Source of the DNA: Diphasiastrum complanatum
Taxonomy: Eukaryota > Streptophyta > Lycopodiopsida > Lycopodiales > Lycopodiaceae
Direction of reading: 5' to 3'
Assembly: GCA_029204225.1 (NCBI GenBank)
Contig: CM055097.1
Coordinates: 47,240,617-47,304,616 of the forward strand
Length of the DNA: 64,000 bases
Under the pieces are notes generated by a model. That model did not search any database, was not told the DNA's origin, and saw only the letters and a program-made list of their open reading frames with translations. Position numbers and translations under genes: made by a program. Positions 1-53,943 of the stretch are shown piece by piece (the stretch's first letter is position 1; each line of letters begins with the position of its first letter).

Positions 1-183
1 GGAGGCTTAAGTAGTATCATCCAATGTATGGCAGGTATCGCTTTACTGTTCGAAAACTTGGAAAAGAACCGACAATGCCAAGCTGCCATACTAGGTAAAT
101 GAAATGAGAACTCGTAATTTCAGTAACTGTCAGCTGCTTGTCAAGTTGCTAACAATGATGAAAAATCTGGTCATTGTACTTAC

Positions 184-41823
<41,640 letters not shown>

Positions 41824-43270
41824 CCGATGAATAAACACTTTTGCTTCTTGTTGTAATGTATAGAGGATAAAAGCATTCAGCAGCCAAATGAATTGGGCTT
41901 CAAAGGAGTGAGTAGTACAATGAGAATGTCATGCTGTTTCCTGATCTTGGAATGCTTTCCCCTTTCTTTTCTTCTTATTCTTCTACTGATGTAGTCTTGT
42001 GGTGAGCATTGCCACCAGCTAGCTGTTGCCATTCCTGTTTGAACTGCTGCTGCCCATGAAGGGAGGGAAGGAGGCTTTTTCTATCACACCTTGTGGATAG
42101 ATGGATGGATAGAATGTGGAAATAACACTAACCAATCATTTCCACAAATACGTGCCCCCAAGGACATATCACGCCCAAAAAAAAAAAAACTACCACTCCT
42201 CCTATACCCCTATCTAGAAGTTCATGGAGGCAACAAGAGGCTTTGACATCACCTTCTCCACATACTTTCTCCCATGGATAGGTGCCCACTTTTTGAAAAT
42301 CAATTCTCTTTGGGTGGTTTTGAGAATAAGATGCTTACCAGATTTTAAATGGAGGTCTTCCATTGGTCCAAGGAGTATTCCTCCCCCTTTTTCAAATTTG
42401 CCTTGAGTTGTTACCATGTGGTAGATCAGGTGGCATGGGATTCTTGCCGTGTATGGGCAACTCAAGCACATTAGCATGCTAAGTTGCCAAGGGCAACTTA
42501 ACAAAAATTGGACCAATGGGATGGTAGTGATTCAGCTAACCAATCAGATTGTGGCCCTTCATTTAGCACTTCCTAGCCAAGTTTGAAAGGGGAGTGGCCC
42601 ATTGCTCTTCAACTCACTTGCCAAAATTCAAAAAATGGGCGACAAGTGAAAGGGCCAGGCAAAGGGACTTGCCGCTGGTCTAAAACCACCCTAAGTTTTG
42701 AAAGATTCACCAATTGAGGAGCCTTTTTCTTTTTACGTCGCTTCATGTATGTGCACTTAAGGAGCTTTCTCCCTTGTACGTCGCATGTATGGCATACATA
42801 TACTTGATAGTTCTCGACAGGTGTGCGCCCACTAGTGTAGATTTTGGCCAATAAATACTCATCATGTATATTTGTCATGCGATGAATACATACATTGGGC
42901 CAAGCTTAAAGCTTCACCACTTGTGAGAGCGTGTTGTTTGAAAGTTCCATCAAGTGGGGAGGGAATAAATTTACCACTTGATGGTGCCAAGTAACCTTTT
43001 TTTTTTCTTTTTCTTTTTTTTCTGGAGAGGGGGGGACGGGGGGGCGGGATTTAAGAGAGAGAACGATTTTTGCCTTGTGTTATATGCACACAAACTTAGT
43101 GATCACCCAAGACTTTGACATGCTTGTGTTTTGTTTTTTATTGTCGAGTTTTAGTGAAGGTAAATTTTGATAGTTGTGAGCATTTTCAAGTATTGATTCT
43201 TGCAGAGTGCTCTCTCTCCAACACCTCACTATATGGTTACTTTTCCTCTCAAAACCCTAACCCTAAACAT

Positions 43271-43271
<1 letters not shown>
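41824..43271. other. Upstream region of FZL, no further gene seen
   Basis: It presumably holds the FZL 5' untranslated region and promoter on the minus strand. I see an inverted CCAAT (ATTGG) and an ACGT core (GGGCACGTATTTG) around 42125-42160, but no convincing TATA box or initiator. A 100-codon minus frame (42214..42516) has no recognisable domain. At 43000-43045 there are poly-pyrimidine and poly-G runs. Confidence 0.5.

Positions 43272-43326
<55 letters not shown>
43272..43326 (+). repeat. CT microsatellite
   Basis: About 27 CT units follow AAAACCCTAACCCTAAACATG, a short telomere-like motif. Confidence 0.97.
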
Positions 43327-43328
<2 letters not shown>

Positions 43329-44331
43329 AGCATACATTCTACCTCACAGCATCAGAACCATGTAAAAGCAAACAAAAGAAAAGCAATTGAAGAAAAACAC
43401 TTGTATGTGAGAATTTCTTTTCAAAATATATATCACTTATGTCATAAAATCGCGTGTGGGCGTGAGCGGCAACGGAAGCTCGAAGATTGGAGCGCGGCAT
43501 GTAGGAACGGAAACACAACAGTTAGCAGTAGAATTATTCAAGTAGAAGAATTCATACAGAATGCGCAAATGAACGACGTAGTAGTGAGCCAAAAATTGCA
43601 CTCTGATAAAATATCAGTAGTGAGTACAATAGCTTGAAGTAATAACTTCAGCTTGTTGAGCGTGATAATGCTGGCTACAGAAAAACTTTGATTAAAAGAG
43701 AGAAAATCAATTAACTCAAAAATCAACACTTACATAGCTTGAATCAGCTAATATATAGATTTACAAGTGTTGAGGAACAAAATATCTTACAAGCCTTTAA
43801 TGCTATTTATGTCAGTCTTTGCATATGTACAAAGTTGGTAATCGCCAACCGCCTTTGGGATATTTGGTTGTCCAACTGTTTTAGGGTTGCTGATAAGTTG
43901 GCGACGTCGGTCAACCAATGTAGCAAAACGCGAAAAAGCTGAAAAAGCTGAAGGTGCCCTTAGACTGAAGGTTTGCAACTCCTGAAGGTGCCCTTACACT
44001 AAAGGTATGTAAATCCCTAAGACGTCCTTAGATTCAAGGCAGCGAAGAAGGCAAAAAAGCCGAAAAAGCCGAAAAGTGCCTTACACTGAAAGCAGAGAAG
44101 AAAGCGAAGGTGTCTTAAACTAAAGGCAATGAAGAAGACGAAGGTGTCTTAGATTACAGGTAGCGAAAAAAGATGAAAAATGAGAACGTGCCTTTAAAAA
44201 TGATTTCTAAGGCATTCTGGCCAAAGAAAAAAAAAATGTGAAGGTCCGAAGATATGAAGTCGGCCTTCGGGTTTTCAGGATGCTCATTACTTGAACGATT
44301 TTTTCTAAGGCTGAGCATAAAAAATCTAACA
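43327..44331 (-). repeat. Probable LTR of a minus-strand Copia, with degenerate internal repeats
   Basis: The LTR start is at 44331 on the minus strand (TGTTAGATTTTT), next to the polypurine tract AAGGGGGAG (44332..44340). The far end cannot be fixed because no second LTR is visible. From about 43925 to 44260 a loosely repeated motif recurs, for example AAGGTGCCCTTAGACTGAAGG and AAGGTGTCTTAGATTACAGG, mixed with GCTGAAAAAGCTGAA. Near 43430-43520 it is more GC-balanced. Confidence 0.55.
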
Positions 44332-46851
44332 CTCCCCCTTAATGTGGATCCTGAAAAACTTTGAACTTCAAATTTAACATATCGTTAAATCTGAGATGTT
44401 GTTCTTTTGATAGAGCTTTTGTGAATTAATCTGCCGCCATGTAGTTTGTTCTGTAGAAGATCAATTCTACTTCCTTACTGTGCACTTTCTCTCTAAGGTA
44501 ATGATACCTAATTTCTATATGTTTGCTTTGAGAGTGAAATCTCAGATTGAGAGAAAGCGCTATTGTGCTTTGATTGTCACAATAGATTGTTGTAGGAAGT
44601 GTTTGTGTAAGATTGAGGTCTACAAGCGATTGCCTGAGCCAAATCGCCTTTTTGGTTGCATTTGTCGCAATTCTATATTCGGATTCCGTTAATGATAATG
44701 CAACTGAGGTCTGCTTTCGGCTGTTCCATGAGATTGGGCCTTGGTTGTATAAAAATACAAATCCAGAAGTTGATTTTATGGTGTCGACATCTCCTGCCCA
44801 ATCTGCATCTGTGTAGGCTTCAAGGATGTTGGCAGTTTGGCTGCCTCCGTAACAGATGCTGGGAGTTGTCATTGCTTGGATGTACTTCATGACATTTGTT
44901 AGCGCTTTCCAATGAGCTACGCCTGGATTTGACAGGAACAGGCTGAGTGTATTGACTGAATATGCAAGGTTTGGTCACGTGCAGATCATTGCGTACATCA
45001 GTGAGCCGATGATGTTTGAAACGAGTAGCACTTCATCTCCTCCTTTTATGCCCCAATTTGAGGAGACTATTCCTTTGATAGCTGTCCAGGGTCGAGTGGA
45101 AAGAGACTGGGTTTGCAGTTGGCCATTCCATACTTTTCCAGCACGTTGTTGAGATATCATTGCTAACTGATAAAGATCAGTCTGCTTGGTCGATCTTGTT
45201 GAATTTGGATTCTGAGACAATAGTGGGTTGGACCCATGTCAGTCATCTTGTATTCCTAGGCCAGCATGCATTTTGTATCCTTCATCAGATTCAGATTATT
45301 ATTGAATAAGAGTGTATCATCTACGTAGAGAGTGATGATGATGAAGTAATCTGATAGAGACTTGAAATAGACATTCGAGTCTGCGGAGTTTGGAATGAAA
45401 CCATTCTATGCATTGATCTTCTGGAACCAGACTCTGCATGACTGTTTCAGCCCGTAGAGCGCCTTGTGGATTTTGCATACAATGTGCTATTGCTTGTCAT
45501 TGAGTTTGTATCCCTCTGGTTGCGTCATGTAGATTTCCTCTTCAATGGTTCCATTGAGGAAAGCGGTCTGGACATCCATTTGGTGGATCTCAAGATCTGT
45601 TGTGGCTGCAAAGGAGAGGAGTAGGCGAATCCAAGCTTGTTTGATGACTGGGATGAAGGTTTCTGAATAATCCAGATCTGGAATCTGGGAAAAGCCTTTG
45701 GCGACTAGCATGGCCTTGTAACGATTTAGCCTTCCTTCAACGTCATACTTTGTCTTGAATATCCATTTACATGGAAATGGTTTTCGGTCCTTTGGCAGCT
45801 CAGTGAGTGTCATGTTTGATTCGCCATAAGAGAATCGAATTCGGTGTCCATCGCTGCTTTCCACTAGTTAGCATCAGGAGTAGACATTGCCTCAGCAACT
45901 GTGTTTTGGTTCCTGCACGAAGTAGCAGATGGCGGCTGTCTGGACCTGTTTGACCTTCTGGGTTGAACTTCGGTCCTTTGATGTGGGTTGACTCGTTGAG
46001 GTTATGACTCATCGTCTGAGTCAGCGTCAAGATTTTGCAATTGACTCTCTAGATCGAAATCGATTGGTTGTCCGATCCGTGAGTCAGAATTATCAGCAGC
46101 TTTCTCTGTGTTGTACTTCAAAGTTCGGCAGCCCTTGATTTCGTGGCCAGTCCTCTTACAGTATCTGTAGAAAAGTTTCTGCGCTGGTTGGAATGGCGAA
46201 GGGCTTGAATTCGATCCTGAAGCGAAATTTGGTCCAGACTGCATGTCGCTCTTCTTGTCAGTAGAGCCTAACTTTGTAGACCTCTTGGATCTGAACTTCT
46301 AATTTTTTGAATAAAGAGCTTGAGGATCCGATCCTGAGCCTGAGGAGGATGTTGATCTTCTGATCTCCTCTTGTAGGAGCAGCGAAATTACTCTTGATAG
46401 AGTGAGGTGCTCCTGGGTAGAAATTGCCATTACCCAATTTTTGTAGGCTTCAGGTGGACTCGATAATAGAGTCATGAGTGCATCAGAATATTCTATGATT
46501 GAGCTAGTTGCAGTCATCTGCTCCATAAGATTTTTTAAGGTGTTGAGGTGGCTCAAAACAGTATCTGTGTCAAATATTTTGAGGGTGAAGAATTTCTTCC
46601 TTAGATGAAGAATGGAAGTAATGTCTCTAATGTTGTAGAGAGTTGCTAGGATGTCCCATGCATCCTTAGTCGTTCTAAATCCATCATTGTCAGCACATTC
46701 ATGGACTTCCAAATACCAACATCTCACCATGAACATACCTTTGTTGTGTTACAATGTCACCCATAGCATCACGTGGAAGTATCTACCACTCCCGAGCATT
46801 GCAAATAGAACCTATGAAAGTGAAAGTGCTGATTCTACTTTTTGCATATAA
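44332..46851 (-). mobile_element. Minus-strand Copia element, internally deleted and decayed
   Basis: Reading right to left: gag (46299..46736, with TTKDAWDILATLYN and LHLRKKFFTLKI), zinc-knuckle-like FYRYCKRTGHEIKGC (about 46150, first Cys lost), then a jump over protease and integrase to RT (45487..45864, PCKWIFKTKYD, YSETFIPVIKQAWIRLLLSF, HQMDVQTAFLNGTIEEEIYM), ALYGLKQSCRVWF and IITLYVDDTLLFN (about 45330) beyond stops, and RNase H (44426..44890, EAYTDADWAGDVD, KQTSVALSLTESEY, YCDNQSTIALSLN, SKHIEIRYHYLREKV). A polypurine tract and LTR start follow. Several stops and shifts are present. Confidence 0.88.
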
Positions 46852-46859
46852 AGGGCTTT

Positions 46860-47314
46860 CTAAAATGTATTGCTTCAAGTCCACTATGATCTTATTTCTG
46901 AAGCATGTCCAATAGATGTTGTTTATGTGGGCTTCGACAACTACATAACTTAGGCCACCATTAAACTCTGGTAAAGTTCTCTTGGTTAGAATTAAAGTAG
47001 AATCACTGTGCTACTGTATTGTGGGTCCTATCAGTTGATAAGGATCAATTGGCCTTGTCACGAGGCAAGTCGACGAGACACACATCCCACCAACGGCAAC
47101 CTGGGTCATGCATGGGTTGCCTAAGTGAACAACTATATGTATAGTGTAACTTCATTTTGAGAAATACAGTTGCTATGTGAGCTTGCTGTGGAGAGTGTTT
47201 TATGTTTGTGTTACTGTGTAGCATGATCTGTGTTCCTGTTCGAAGCAAATCCTAAGACCAAGTATCCAAGACTAGGAGTATACTGAATCCTACTTAATGG
47301 CCATGGACATAACA
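46860..47314 (-). repeat. Gypsy-type LTR, minus strand
   Basis: Read on the minus strand, polypurine AAGGAGGGAAGAA (47315..47328) is followed by TGTTATGTCCATGG at 47314. This equals the layout at 4731..4760 (AAGGAGGGAAGAA, TGTCATGCCCATG), so it is the same lineage. The far end at about 46860 is only estimated. Confidence 0.65.
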
Positions 47315-47328
47315 TTCTTCCCTCCTTC

Positions 47329-49255
47329 AACTGCTTCTATCCTTATAAGCTCTCTAAACAGGAAAGAATAACATAAACAGTTCTTTTAACTTTAAGTATC
47401 AACCTAGAAAATCATTATCCGTACTCTAACTTTCACATCAAACAAGTACTTAGAGATAATCCTATTTTCCAAGTGATAATCTCTGCACTGGAGTACAACT
47501 CAAGTTTGAAAAGTACACTAAGCAATAAATTTTCCTTCTGGGTTACATTCGCCACAAGTTAGTAACATCACCTTCATGTAAAGCACTTACATGAAACACT
47601 GGGTGAAATAACCTAACCTAAGAGATTAAAAGTTAAAGAGATAAAATAATTATAATTACAGTATGAAATTCTCCACTACTCTGACAGATTATTCATAAGC
47701 TTTCAAGTACAAATATCCTTAGAATCTAAATTCTAAGATATGATAATTCATTCAATTAGAATCTCTAGGAGAATCATTAAGATATAGAATGATTAAAACT
47801 CAACTCTGAGTATCCCAAATACTCTTTTGAGTCAAATGCTCCTGTTTCTAGCACCAAATGCAAGAAAATAGCATTCATTCATCTAAATAGACTTGTCTGT
47901 CTCCTATGATAAATGGAGATCCAATTCAAATGAAGAACTGTACTCAAGCATCTGCAAACCATAAACTGTAGCAGAATAACATCCACTAGATAAATTAAAT
48001 TCTCCACAAATAAGATACTTATCTTGTGAGAATGTCTGTGAGATCCATAGGTTCTCAAATAAAATACTGGAGTAGAGAGATTCAAAACATTGATCTGAAT
48101 TCTTACTCAAATAATAGATCAAGAATTAATCATCACACTTAAGAATCATCACCATAATCCTCTGACAATAATTAAGTATCTATTTATGATCCGTCAACCA
48201 TAAATATTTAGATTCATATGATTCGTCAATCATAATTTCCTAGAATCCAAAATTATACTTAATCATTTATAGGATACTGGAGTATATGTGCAACATAACT
48301 CGGGAAAAGTAAGAGTCATTCCAAAATTTTCTCATTAAGAAAATATTGGATTTAGGAATACTTTCAAAACATGATTTTTTATTAGAAGTGCAAGATTTAA
48401 GTTCTATAAACAACTAGTAATTAAATACTGAACGCATACCAAAATGACAATCATCTTCAACTACAAAACTTTCTATTGCAATCTAGAATCAAATCTAGAT
48501 ACTCAAAGTCCTGCTGAATATCAATTTAGATATTATTCTTGGATTCATTATGATTTGTTATCCAATTGAGTGCTCTGGAATACAATCACTAATGAGTTGA
48601 GTCTATTCATTAACTACGGACTACTCTATCCCAAGAATAATGTATATCCAATGCACATAATTTTAACTGATGAACCCAAATGATTCACTAATCATGTGTT
48701 TTACAGGTAATAGAAATCAAAGCTATCAGTTTTTGGTGATCCACATCACACTGATCGTTTTACCAATTAACTTCATCTTGGAGGTCAACTACTCCAATTA
48801 ATTGCCAATGATTCAGAAATCTCAAATGTCTAGGTGAAGAATTCAATTATACTAGTATGACACCACATTTAGATCCTTATCCAAATCATTCATAAGTTAA
48901 TCCATAAATCTTCTATACAAATATTTGTTAACTTTGCAAGTATCTGTCAAAACAATACTTCATCATATGTCTATGTTTACCTACTAGGTTAAGTGCACCA
49001 AATAACTCTAGTAACCAGGAATACACAGTAGATTCATACAAGATTAATCGTGCACATATGTGAAGAATCTGTTGAAAATAAAAATCATCTATCTTGACTT
49101 TAGGCTTGCTACAAACTTTGTACTATGCAAGTATGTTGTTTCATAAATGTAAATGCCAAATTTGGCCTAGATGAAACTCGAGCCATATGGATTTATCATA
49201 TCTAGTTGGTTGATTACAACTTGCATATAGACTATAGACTAAGAAATAGCATTAA
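47329..49255 (-). mobile_element. Decayed gypsy internal sequence
   Basis: No protein is legible. Words shared with 2530..4582 include TATGATTCGTCAATCATAAT (48217 versus 2769) and AAATGTCTAGGT followed by ACACCACAT (about 48825 versus 3690). With the polypurine tract and LTR start at its edge, it is best read as ruined internal sequence of the same element family. Confidence 0.45.
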
Positions 49256-49259
49256 TATG

Positions 49260-49856
49260 CTTGTAGGAACTCGTGGCATATCACATGCATTTATTGTAAG
49301 TGATCCATAGTGACATGCAAGGCATGCACAAAGTGAAATGGACACATGCATGATGATTTGTACAATTCTAGTTAGAAGTAGGACACCTGGTAAAAGTAGG
49401 TAGAGATACATGCATGAGATGTGACAAATATCACATAGACTCTAGTTTCCACTTTAGATGTCATTGAGAGGTGGATGGATGTGGTTCTACCTCAAGCTAC
49501 CTCAAACTCCATAAATATGTGTAGCTATTCTCATAATTTTTTATAAAGAACCAAAGCTTTGTAGCTATTCCATGCCATTTTGGATCTATACCACATTTGC
49601 TTGAATATCTCTATCTTTCTCTTTCTAACTCGTGTTGAGGCTAATGCACATACACTAAATTCTTGTACTTTTGCTCATTTGTAATTCAATGCAGTCATTA
49701 TCTGATTCTTAGCATGCTAAATTGTGGCTAAGCCATAAGTTCTGTACTAGATCTTGCTATTCAATCTAGAATCAGATTATTGTGCTAATCATAAAGCTTA
49801 ATAAGATCTATCATACTTGTGGATCATTTCCACACGTGTGAATTCTGGAAATTTTG
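49260..49856 (+). repeat. Copia-C 5' LTR (start approximate)
   Basis: It ends about 49856, just before a primer-binding-site-like GGTATCAGAGCCA (49860..49872). The start near TGTAGGAACTCGTGG is a guess, since no 3' LTR survives. A 129-base inverted copy of part of it (49430..49570) lies at 58912..59040, supporting its repeat nature. Confidence 0.55.
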
Positions 49857-49859
49857 TCA

Positions 49860-49872
49860 AGGTATCAGAGCC
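49860..49872 (+). other. Copia-C primer-binding site
   Basis: GGTATCAGAGCCA matches the initiator Met tRNA primer site minus its first T. The next 767 bases to 50639 are leader without a gene. Confidence 0.75.
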
Positions 49873-50639
49873 AAATTGAGCTTTGCATGCTAACGTCTCT
49901 TATTGTACAAGAATTTGAGAGCTAATTCAAGCAAAAAAGTAGTTATTCACTTTTCTTAAACTCTCTCTGAAAAGTGTTTGGATTAAATTGGAGTGAAACT
50001 GAATTTTCAGGTCTGAATAGTGATTGTAGGGAATTCTGAAATTCCACACATGTGAAAATTAGAGATTTTTAGTCATTTTCAATCCCTTCTATTTCCTTGT
50101 TAGTTGATCCAAAGATAGTGGTGTTATAGCTTGATAGAAAGCTTATGAAGTGTACTTTCCATAGAAATTGATACCAAATCAATGTGATGTGTCTATCAAG
50201 AGTTATAAGGTCTTAAAGAGGATAGAGATAGGTCCAAAATCCGAGTGACCACTTTTTGATTTGATTCAATCTTGCTTGGTCCAGAATGCATTGTTTTGAG
50301 CATCCTACACAAGAAACTGAAGATCGAGATTAAGTTTGATGTTAATTGAACACCTTTGAGCCTTCTGAGTATCAATAGTGTTTTCTTTTGAAGCATTTCA
50401 CACGTGCCAAACGTAGGATTCAAATTTGTCTAAGTATCTCAATCCATTTTGAGTGTCTAATCTAGATAATCTTGTTTTGTGGAATATTTGAGATCCATCT
50501 CAAATACAGTTGCAAATTTTTCACATAGGAAGGTAGCACATTCTTGAAAATACCTATAGTGAAAGAGAGCAGCAACATTAAGTCTTATTGGAACAAGCTC
50601 AGACATATTATTGTCCAATAACTAAGAAGTCTTCACATA

Positions 50640-52336
50640 ATGGCATCTATGGGAGGATATCTTCTAGAAGCAGGTGAAAGACTAAGTACCTCTAATTACT
50701 CAATTTGGAAGGTTAGAATGGAGTCTATTTTGATACTCCATGATGTTATGGACATAGTGCTTGGTCTTGAGGAGGAGCCTCAAGCACAGCTTGAAATACC
50801 GAATTACAAGAAGAGAGCTAGAATGGCTCTACATTTCATTAAGATGAATGTATCTAATGAAATTCTGAGAGAGATAGGATCTTGCACCACAACTAAAGAT
50901 GTTTGGGATGCACTTAAGTCCATCTATGAGGCAATGAATACTTCTAGAATACTCACTCTTAGGAATCAGATTTTCCAAAGTTTTCAAAGAAGTGAGGAGA
51001 GTGCATCAAACTATGTTCTAAGAGTAAAAGATCTTCATAGGGAGCTTTCTTGTGTTGGTGTGTCAATTAACCAAGATGAGCTAGTACAAGTCATTCTAAA
51101 TGGCTTGAAAGATGACTATGATAATCTTGTTCAATCCTTTACCATTAAGGAGGAGTTGCCTAATTTAGAAACTCTCCAAGGAATTCTCATCTCTGAAGAA
51201 GCTAGGCAAAGTTATAATCTTTCTAGGATGAACAAACTCGAGCATATTGGAAGTGAAAAGGCCCTCTTTGTCAAGGACAAGCATAAAGGAATGAGCAAGA
51301 ACCAGTTTTCTCAAGCATTCAACAAAGACAAAGCCAAGGATCGAGACAAAGATGGTGAAGAGAATGACTCGTCTCATCCTTCTATTCAAAGACCAAGAAG
51401 AAAAAGTCACTCGTCTCATCCTTCTATTCAAAGACCAAGAAGAAGAAGTCAAGTGTTTCTTTTGTGGCAAGAAGGGGCATTATGCCTCTAATTGCTTCAA
51501 GAAGAAAAACCAACTCAAGCAAGCAAATCTCTCCAAAGAGATTGAAGAAGATTTTGTTGCAAGTGATGGAGAAGGATCACTCACGCTGTCAAGTTTTTCT
51601 TCATCATCTTTCAAGAAAGATGGAGCTTGGTACATAGATAGTGGAGCTTCTTCACATATGTGTTGTTCAAAAGAGTCCTTTGACTCAATTGTACCTTACA
51701 AAGGACTTAAGAGATCGATTTATACTGCAAATGATCATGAGTGCTCTATTGAAGGAATTGGCAACATTCCATTGAAACTTGTTTCTTCTAAAGTTCTTTC
51801 ACTTTCCAATGTTCTTTTTATTCCTAAACTTACAAAGAACTTGATTAGTGTTGGAAAGTTTCTTGCTAGTGGTTGTGATGTAAAGTTTAACTCCAATACT
51901 TGTTTTATCAAGAAAAATGATGAGTTCCTAGCTAATGGATCTAGATATGGTGGAATTTTTAAGTTGAATTCTTATGAGAATGCAAACTTTTGTGAAGTTG
52001 CTCTTTTATCTAAGGAGGAGTTATGGCATAGAAGGTTGGGGCATCCTAACTTTAAGTCTATGTCTTCTATGGTTAAGAAAGATAAGGCTATTGGCCTTTC
52101 AAGATCACTTTGCAAAGATATCAAGCATGGACTAAAGCAAGCTCCAAGGTCATGGTATTCTCGACTTAACACCTTTCTTGAGTCACTAGGATTTAATCTT
52201 AGTAACTATGATCCTTCCTTGTATGTCAAGATTTATAATAGAGATATTGTCATACTTCTCATTTATGTTGATGATATCATTCTAACATGAAGTTGTATCA
52301 AGTTAGTTGAGGAGACCAAGGTTGCACTTGGAAAAG
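50640..52336 (+). pseudogene. Copia-C gag, protease, pre-integrase fused to RT
   Basis: Gag opens at the ATG at 50640 (LSTSNYSIWKVRMESILI, TTKDVWDALKSIYEAMNTSR). After a 42-base in-frame duplication (51367..51450) and a +1 shift, the zinc knuckle CFFCGKKGHYASNC appears (about 51455), then protease WYIDSGASSHMCC (about 51630), pre-integrase LWHRRLGHPNFKSM (about 52020), and immediately KHGLKQAPRSWYSRLNTF and VILLIYVDDIILT of RT (52120-52290). The integrase and the first part of RT are deleted at about 52120. A stop follows at 52288. The MITE then interrupts the RT. Confidence 0.92.
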
Positions 52337-53248
52337 GGTTTTGACAATCTACGAGTAAATTCTTTGCGAGTTTTGCGAGTTTTATTTACAAATGATTTTT
52401 ATATATACTCATTTCACATTGCATAAAACTAACTTTGATTATACCAATGGATTCTACATAAAAAATGGAGCACTTTTGCTTTTTGGACCATCTCAATCCG
52501 AGCAATATTAAGAATGTTATGACAGTTCAATGTTTTTTAGACTAGAAAATATTTTCCCCTTGGAACCTAAAAGGGGTAGCACGCCGGCGTGCTATCAATT
52601 TGAGTTAAAGACTAAAAGCTTAAATTGGTAGCACGCCGGCGTGCTACCCCTTTCAAGCTCCAAGAAAAAAAAAAATTAGCCTAAAAAACTTTGAAGGGCG
52701 ATAACTTTCTTAATAATGCTCAGATTGAGATGATCCAAAGATCAAATTTGATTGCTTAATCAAATTTGATTGAAAAATAAATATATTTTATTATTTCATC
52801 ATCTCAACACAAGCTTAATAGTTAAGTTATAGCCTCCATCTAGAACATACAATAAAAATGTTTTTTTTACCAACGTTGATATTATAATACCTATCATAGG
52901 CTTGGCCACATACCATCATGTCTTTTAATGTATGTTCGTACATCAATCCTTGGCAGTAGACAAATGTTTAGCTTGATAAATGTAATATTAAAGTGGTTAA
53001 GTTTTCTGTGTTCTCAATGGTATAGCATACTATGTACAATTTGTAGGCAACATAATTTGCAGACATATCTTTTAGCTAGTAAGAAAATAAATAACATGAT
53101 AATAAATAGATTTCACCCCCAAAAGCAGAGTAGAATAAATTGAAAACCTAAAAACAATTTAGCATGCTATGTGCTATCAATTTGACGCAATTTAAAAACA
53201 CTAACTCGCAAAACTCGTACATGATTTACTAGCAAAATGCCAAACCCC
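52337..53248. mobile_element. Non-autonomous DNA transposon (Mutator-like MITE) inserted in Copia-C RT
   Basis: The insert is 912 bases, flanked by the 10-base duplication CTTGGAAAAG (52327..52336 and 53249..53258). Its ends are imperfect inverted repeats of about 47 bases. The left begins GGTTTTGACAATC and the right, read in reverse, GGGGTTTGGCATTTTG. Both continue AGTAAAT and CGAGTTTTGCGAGTT. Removing it restores Copia RT text across the junction (ALGKEFKMQDLEKNHYILGL). It contains no transposase. A 9-11 base duplication with long terminal repeats points to Mutator-like elements. Confidence 0.85.
52479..52743. repeat. Fold-back hairpin inside the MITE
   Basis: Arms of about 120 bases (52479..52600 and 52623..52743) are imperfect reverse complements. 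TTGGACCATCTCAATCCGAG pairs with the complement of CTCAGATTGAGATGATCCAA. Near the centre each arm carries the 18-base perfect palindrome TAGCACGCCGGCGTGCTA (52577..52594 and 52629..52646). Confidence 0.88.
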
Positions 53249-53943
53249 CTTGGAAAAGAGTTCAAGATGCAAGATCTTGAAAAAAATCACTACATATTAG
53301 GATTAAAGATTGACTTTCTTAATGATAAAGCTTTTGTATGTCAATCCAAGTATGCTCTTTCAATGTTTAAAAAGTTCAATATGCTTGATTGTAAGAGTAT
53401 AGAAACTCCTATGGAGCAAATTGTAAAAGACCCTAACAAAGGTGATGAAAGATCTTTCGTGGACCTCACTCTTTTTAGGAGTTTTATAGGCTCTTTAATT
53501 TGGCCCACAATAACTAGGCCTGACATAAGTTTTAGTGTTCATAAGTTGAGCCAAGATATGCAAAATCCTACCATTTATCATTGGAAAATGGCCAAGAGAG
53601 TGCTTAGATACATATCTTCAACTTTTGATTATGGTTTATTGTATAAAAGTGAAGATCTTTTTATAATTGGTTATTCTGACTCGGATTTTGCAAGTGATAG
53701 AGCAGATCAAAAATCTACAAGTGCTTATGTCATTTATCTTGGAGGAAACTTGATATCTTGGCTTTCCAAAAAGCAAGATACTATATCACTCTCATCTTGT
53801 GAAGCTGAGTATAAGGCACTCACTACTACAACACAGGAAGTGTCTTGGATCAGGAGGTTGCTAGTGGAGCTAAAGATAATCATGGAAGATGATCTACCTA
53901 TGATCATGTGTGACAACATGAATCTTGCAATATCTTCAATTAA
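53249..53943 (+). pseudogene. Copia-C RT end and RNase H
   Basis: FKMQDLEKNHYILGLKIDF, SKYALSMFKKFNMLDCKSIE, RSFIGSLIWPTITRPDISFS, then RNase H GYSDSDFASDRADQKSTSAY, ISLSSCEAEYKALTTTTQE and MCDNMNLAISSIN. At about 53943 the text changes to another Copia RNase H. The frame itself ends by running into that sequence at 54010. Confidence 0.9.

Noticed and set aside
41824-41838. A start upstream of the ATG at 41823 (GTG at 41838)
   Set aside because: Plant nuclear genes start at ATG. No ATG exists between the upstream stop and 41823.
42214-42516. 100-codon minus-strand frame upstream of FZL
   Set aside because: No domain, low-complexity composition, and no supporting splice or promoter signals.
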